Shown: piece after piece, positions 60,339 to 64,000 of the stretch
Numbering within the stretch: position 1 is the first letter of the stretch
Layout: each line of letters begins with the position of its first letter
Source: an uncultured Anaerolineae bacterium
GTDB taxonomy: Bacteria; Chloroflexota; Anaerolineae; Anaerolineales; Villigracilaceae
DNA: 64,000 nt
Direction of reading: 5' to 3'
NCBI GenBank assembly: GCA_903875215.1
Contig: CAIQVH010000038.1
Coordinates: 1 to 64,000 of the forward strand
Translations under genes and position numbers: made by a program
Notes under the pieces: model-generated
Told to the model about the DNA's origin: nothing
Database searches by the model: none
The model's input: only the letters and a program-made list of their open reading frames with translations

Positions 60339-61634
60339 TCACGGCCCCACAACCGGCATCGGCCCGTATTTGGGGGCGCAAACGATGTCGTAGTATTCAA
60401 TTTCATCGGCGCGGGCCATTTCGGCATGCGCGGCGGCCTGGCTGCCTATGTTGCGGATTTTATCCAGCTCAGCGCTGAGCTGGCTGGGCCAGTAGCGCGG
60501 CAGGGTCAGCAATGGGTCGCCTGCCGGGCCTTCGGGCAGGTAAACCGGGCGCTGCGGGTCGCTCTGATCGGCCTGGGGCACCCAGTTGAACATGACCGGG
60601 CCGCGCGGGTTGATGGTGAAGCCGATCCGATAGCCAGCAGCGCGCGCGAACTGGACGGGTTTTTTGCCAAAGCCACCGCCGGGCCAGATGATGGCGACCG
60701 GTTTGCGGCCAAAATGTTCTTGCAGGGTTTGCATGGAGAGATCCAGTTCCTGGTGCAGGTATTCGTCGCTGGAGTTGTCATCCATGGGGATGTTGTGGAA
60801 GTAGCCGTGCGATTCGACTTCGAAGTAGCCGCTGGAGTAGTAATGTTCGATCTGGGCCCACAGGTTGGGGTAGGTGCCGGCCTGTGGGTCGCCGGCGACG
60901 TTGGTGGCCGGTTTTTTATCGGTGGTATCGTCGCCGTAGCCAATGGGCCAGGCCAGGGTCATTTTCCAGTTGTTGTCCTCCAGGATGGGCTGGAAGATGC
61001 CGTAGGCGGTGCCGGGGCGGCGGTCATCGAGGATCATGACGAAAGAGCGCGGCGGGATTTTGGTGTTGAATTCGAGGAAGTCGGCCAGCTGGCTGGCAGA
61101 GATGGCTTCAAAGCCCTGGTCTTTCAGGTCTTTGATCAATTTTTTGAGCTGCGGCTTGGTGATCTCGTTGGGGTCGGAGATGTTTTCATCGGGGATGCCG
61201 TGGAACATGATCGGGATGACGATGGTTCCGGGGGCGGCGTTGGCGGGATCCCATTTGGAGCGCAGGTATTGGCAGGTGTCGGCCAGGTAGGTGTGGGGAG
61301 TGTCTATCGGGTTGAGCAGTTCGGTGGTGAAGGCAGCCGGCAGAGGCGGAGGCGTGCGGTTAGGGTCGAGGGTCGGGCTGGGCAGAGGCGTCGGCGTGGC
61401 GGTGGGCAGGGCGGCCTGGGCGGTCTGCGAGGCGCCGGCGAAGATGGTGGCGACGGCCTGGGTGCTGGCGGCGCTGATATCCACGGTGGGAGCGGTTGGC
61501 TGGGATGCGCCCCCATTCGGGGCCAGGCAGGCGGCCAGGGTAACGGTCAGCAGGCCGATGAGGAGGCTGGGGATCCACCTGGAAAAGATTGGGGCGGGTG
61601 GGCAAGCCGGAGTTTGTCTGGAGTGTGAAGTCAT
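60339..61634 (-). CDS. Polysaccharide deacetylase-like lipoprotein
   Basis: About 431 residues from the Met of [11 protein letters not shown] signal peptide ends in LAAC, and a Thr/Pro linker extends to about residue 100. The domain (about 130-400) follows the NodB order: [13 protein letters not shown], then MILDDRRPG at the place of the usual FDDG, ESHGYFH (His-x3-His metal ligands), and [25 protein letters not shown]-type strands near the end. It may deacetylate a surface glycan or cell-wall sugar. DRR replaces DG after the Asp, so activity may differ. Confidence 0.8.
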   Translation of the reverse strand: MTSHSRQTPACPPAPIFSRWIPSLLIGLLTVTLAACLAPNGGASQPTAPTVDISAASTQAVATIFAGASQTAQAALPTATPTPLPSPTLDPNRTPPPLPAAFTTELLNPIDTPHTYLADTCQYLRSKWDPANAAPGTIVIPIMFHGIPDENISDPNEITKPQLKKLIKDLKDQGFEAISASQLADFLEFNTKIPPRSFVMILDDRRPGTAYGIFQPILEDNNWKMTLAWPIGYGDDTTDKKPATNVAGDPQAGTYPNLWAQIEHYYSSGYFEVESHGYFHNIPMDDNSSDEYLHQELDLSMQTLQEHFGRKPVAIIWPGGGFGKKPVQFARAAGYRIGFTINPRGPVMFNWVPQADQSDPQRPVYLPEGPAGDPLLTLPRYWPSQLSAELDKIRNIGSQAAAHAEMARADEIEYYDIVCAPKYGPMPVVGP

Positions 61635-61690
61635 GCGTTCGATTTTAACCGATAAAACCATTCTACCCGCAGGCACTGCTCTCGAAAATG

Positions 61691-61719
61691 GCAGGGGCGA
61701 CCCGATGGGTCGCCCCTGC
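61691..61719 (-). terminator. Hairpin terminator of the GGGGCGACCC repeat family
   Basis: GCAGGGGCGACCC at 61691-61703 pairs perfectly with GGGTCGCCCCTGC at 61707-61719 around GAT. It follows the stop of the inositol-phosphate synthase gene, with CATTTTCG after the stem on that strand, and belongs to the family seen at 10176, 11062 and 21118. Confidence 0.65.
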
Positions 61720-61727
61720 TGCCGGAT

Positions 61728-62813
61728 TTATTCGTTGCTTTCGCCGCGAATGAAGGCTTCGGTTTTGGCGAGGCACAGATCGTCTTTGTATTGTCTGGGC
61801 GGGGTTTTGAAGAAGTAGGAGGAGGGGCCGAGGATGGGACCGGCCAGGCCGCGGTCGAGAGCCAGTTTGGCGCAGCGCACAGCATCGATGATGACCCCTG
61901 CGCTGTTGGGGCTGTCCCAGACTTCGAGCTTGGCTTCCAGGTTGAGCGGGACGTTGCCAAAGGTGGTGCCTTCCATGCGAATGTAGCACCACTTGCGGTC
62001 AGTGAGCCAGGGGACGTAATCGGAGGGGCCGACGTGGATATTGTCGGGGGCCATTTCATAGGGAATCATGCTGGTGACGGCGCCGGTCTTGGAGATTTTT
62101 TTGCTTTCAAGGCGCTCGCGTTCGAGCATGTTCATGAAATCGGTGTTCCCGCCAAAGTTGAGCTGGTAGGTGCGGTCGATGCGCACACCGCGGTCGACGA
62201 ACAGGCTGGTAATGACGCGGTGCAGGATGGTGGCTCCGACCTGGCTCTTGATGTCGTCGCCCAGGATGGGCAGTCCGGCGTCTTTGAAGCGTTTGCCCCA
62301 ATATTCGCTGGAGGCGATGAAAACCGGGATGGCATTGACGAAGGCGCAGCCGGCTTCGATGACCTGTTCGGCGTACCACTTGGTAGCCATTTCGGAACCA
62401 ACCGGCAGGTAGCTGACGACGACATCCGTTTTGGTCTCTTTAAGCAGCCTGACGATATCGGCGGTGGAACCGGGGGCTTTTTTGATGACCTGTGACAGGT
62501 ATTTGCCCAGGCCATCGTGGGTCATGCCGCGCACGACGGGCACGTTCATATGCGGCACTTCGCAGAATTTGTAGGTGTTGTTCGGTTCGGCGAAGATGGC
62601 CTCGCTCAGGTCTTTGCCAACCTTGGTGATATTGACGTCGATGCCAAGGGTGAATTCGATGTCACGGATGTGGTATCCGCCCAGGTTGACGTGCATGATA
62701 CCGGGAACGGTTTCATGCTCTGGCGTGTTCTTGTAAAATTCCACTCCCTGAACCAGGGAGGAAGCACAGTTTCCTACGCCGATAATGGCGACGCGGACTT
62801 TATTCTTGCTCAT
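61728..62813 (-). CDS. Inositol-3-phosphate synthase, short type
   Basis: A 361-residue enzyme converting glucose 6-phosphate to 1L-myo-inositol 1-phosphate with NAD. The start is the Met of [20 protein letters not shown], whose GxGNCAS is the NAD loop of the actinobacterial/archaeal type. Other marks are [46 protein letters not shown] and [18 protein letters not shown]. Such enzymes feed phosphatidylinositol or inositol-phosphate solutes. Single gene with its own terminator. Confidence 0.92.
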   Translation of the reverse strand: MSKNKVRVAIIGVGNCASSLVQGVEFYKNTPEHETVPGIMHVNLGGYHIRDIEFTLGIDVNITKVGKDLSEAIFAEPNNTYKFCEVPHMNVPVVRGMTHDGLGKYLSQVIKKAPGSTADIVRLLKETKTDVVVSYLPVGSEMATKWYAEQVIEAGCAFVNAIPVFIASSEYWGKRFKDAGLPILGDDIKSQVGATILHRVITSLFVDRGVRIDRTYQLNFGGNTDFMNMLERERLESKKISKTGAVTSMIPYEMAPDNIHVGPSDYVPWLTDRKWCYIRMEGTTFGNVPLNLEAKLEVWDSPNSAGVIIDAVRCAKLALDRGLAGPILGPSSYFFKTPPRQYKDDLCLAKTEAFIRGESNE

Positions 62814-62911
62814 ATGGGTGGGGTCTCCTTGCATGGCTTAAGATATTCGCCTTCCGGCTGGGCGGTGGGCATGGGAAAGAGGCGGGGTATCGGCTGGGAA
62901 GGCGGATGAAG

Positions 62912-62917
62912 TATAAT
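62912..62917 (+). promoter_or_regulatory. Candidate -10 element for the terminal kinase gene
   Basis: TATAAT 43 bp before the start codon of the kinase gene, in the divergent gap after the inositol-phosphate synthase gene. No convincing -35 was found. Confidence 0.35.
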
Positions 62918-62959
62918 TTTAGGGTAATTTACTCGCCAAAACTATCGGGTTGGGATTTC

Positions 62960-64000
62960 ATGGACGCACAACTGGAACGGCTTCAACGATTGATCGAGGT
63001 AGGACGAAAACTCAGCATGGTGCCCGAGTTAAGTTCGATGTTGCAGCTCATCATCGGAGTGGCGCTCAGGCTGACTGATTCGGCCGCCGCCTCCATCCTT
63101 GAGCTGGATCTTGATGGAAAGAACCTGCATTTTAAGGCCAGCCTGCCCGTTCAGGAGGCCCTGAACAGCCTGGTCATCCCGGTGGATGAAAGCATCGCCG
63201 GGCTGGCTTCCAAACAAAAACAAGCTGTGGCTGTGACTCACGTGGCGGCCTCGCCCGTGCATTATAAGATTGCCGACGAATTGAGCGGTTTTCATACCCA
63301 CTCGATCCTGGCCTGCCCGATCCTGTTCCGCGGAGAACTGCTGGGAATCATCGAGGTAGTCAACAAGCTTGGTGGTGCCGATTATAACGGCGAAGATGTC
63401 ACTATTCTAGAGACTCTTTCGGCGCACGCGGCACTGGCCCTGCAAACTGCCCGCTTGCAAACCCTGTTGGAAACAACCCGGCAAGAAGCTGAACGCCTCG
63501 ATAAAATGAAAACAGATTTTGTGGCGATTACTTCTCACGAACTGCGCACTCCGCTGGGGCTGATCCTCGGCCATTCCACATTTTTGCGTGAAATGGCCAG
63601 CACAGAATACCAGGCCCAACTGGATACCATCATCCGCAACGCCATGCGCCTGAAGGAGATCATCGACAGCATGACCGTGGTCGACAACTTTCAGAGCGGC
63701 ATGGCACTCGTGCGCCGCCGGACGGTCTCGATACGCGCACTGATCAGCGCGGCCTTTACCGCCATTCAAAAAGAAGCCGAAACCAAGCAGCTGACTCTGA
63801 CCTTCGAAAACGACGAAAGCGAGCTGATGATCGAGGGCGACGCCGGGAAAATCGGCATCGCCATTCACAACCTGATCAAAAATGCCGTCGTCTTCACCAA
63901 TGCCAGCGGCAGCGTGTCCGTCCTGGCCGAGGAAGTGCCCGGCTACGTCAAAATCACCATCAAGGATACCGGCATCGGCATCCCGGCCAGGGACCTGCCG
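62960..64000 (+). CDS. Sensor histidine kinase with GAF domain (cut by window end)
   Basis: The first 347 residues of a soluble kinase. A GAF domain spans about 20-165 (DSAAASILELD, then ILACPILFRGELLGIIEVVN). A short coiled coil precedes the dimerisation domain, with phospho-acceptor His193 in FVAITSHELRTPLGLIL. The ATP-binding domain begins with the N box (IAIHNLIKNAV) and reaches DTGIGIP as the window ends. No membrane helices are seen. The partner regulator is not in view. The start Met is 43 bp after a TATAAT. Confidence 0.92.
   Translation, partial: MDAQLERLQRLIEVGRKLSMVPELSSMLQLIIGVALRLTDSAAASILELDLDGKNLHFKASLPVQEALNSLVIPVDESIAGLASKQKQAVAVTHVAASPVHYKIADELSGFHTHSILACPILFRGELLGIIEVVNKLGGADYNGEDVTILETLSAHAALALQTARLQTLLETTRQEAERLDKMKTDFVAITSHELRTPLGLILGHSTFLREMASTEYQAQLDTIIRNAMRLKEIIDSMTVVDNFQSGMALVRRRTVSIRALISAAFTAIQKEAETKQLTLTFENDESELMIEGDAGKIGIAIHNLIKNAVVFTNASGSVSVLAEEVPGYVKITIKDTGIGIPARDLP

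Overview
The window looks like a piece of a GC-rich chromosome from a Chloroflexota (Anaerolineae-type) bacterium. This is an inference from several traits: lipoproteins with an 'AAC' lipobox followed by Thr/Pro/Ala linkers, a homocysteine methyltransferase/MTHFR fusion, a short actinobacterial/archaeal-type inositol-phosphate synthase, a MutL-like ASKHA operon, and frequent palindromic repeats. No rRNA, tRNA or CRISPR array was seen. Genes are dense, and many are coupled by ATGA, GTGA or TAATG overlaps.

Layout. 1-4.1 kb: the end of a sugar-nucleotide epimerase, a GT4 glycosyltransferase, a decayed copy of tungstate-transporter DNA, and a large membrane glycosyltransferase-like protein. 4.4-9.6 kb (minus): a tungstate-type operon with a one-component regulator, a lipoprotein, a TiaS-like protein, a membrane protein and tupA-tupB-tupC. 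9.7-13.3 kb: an accessory patch with two toxin-antitoxin modules, a broken toxin copy, an AT-rich HhH DNA glycosylase, a duplicated metH 5' fragment and an orphan membrane protein. 13.3-24.4 kb: metH, a second membrane glycosyltransferase, a homocysteine methyltransferase/MTHFR fusion, coaX, two transporters and a Dus enzyme. 24.5-27.5 kb: a large hybrid histidine kinase. 27.8-38.6 kb: two oligopeptide-type ABC loci (binding protein plus two permeases, no ATPases) around an EamA transporter, an amidohydrolase and an SDR-like protein. 38.6-42.7 kb: an M20 peptidase, an Old Yellow Enzyme, an ACT protein and a TspO-like protein. 42.8-51.5 kb (minus): a tightly coupled membrane/ASKHA/zinc-ribbon operon of unknown function plus one distal gene. 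51.8-56.3 kb: a B12-binding mutase domain, MeaB, a GNAT, prs, mutM and an anchored protein. 56.4-62.8 kb (minus): a universal stress protein, a chromate-transporter pair, Elp3, HIT, a deacetylase-like lipoprotein and inositol-phosphate synthase. The final kilobase holds a histidine kinase cut by the window end.

The most striking feature is a set of palindromic elements sitting in frame inside housekeeping genes. A 537-bp element (exactly 179 codons) with two inverted 79-bp arms around a DUF559 PD-(D/E)XK-like nuclease domain interrupts the cap domain of methionine synthase without breaking the frame. A solo 76-bp arm of the same family sits in frame in Elp3. A different 160-bp palindromic element with an 8-bp target-site duplication (168 bp, 56 codons) sits in frame in an EamA transporter. 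Together they suggest coding-compatible mobile palindromes, one with its own candidate nuclease and the others without.

A second candidate for novelty is the seven-gene operon at 43.4-51.5 kb. Its central 997-residue zinc-ribbon protein repeats a short Pro-Asp/Glu-Trp motif about seventeen times, five of them in a near-perfect 93-bp tandem array.
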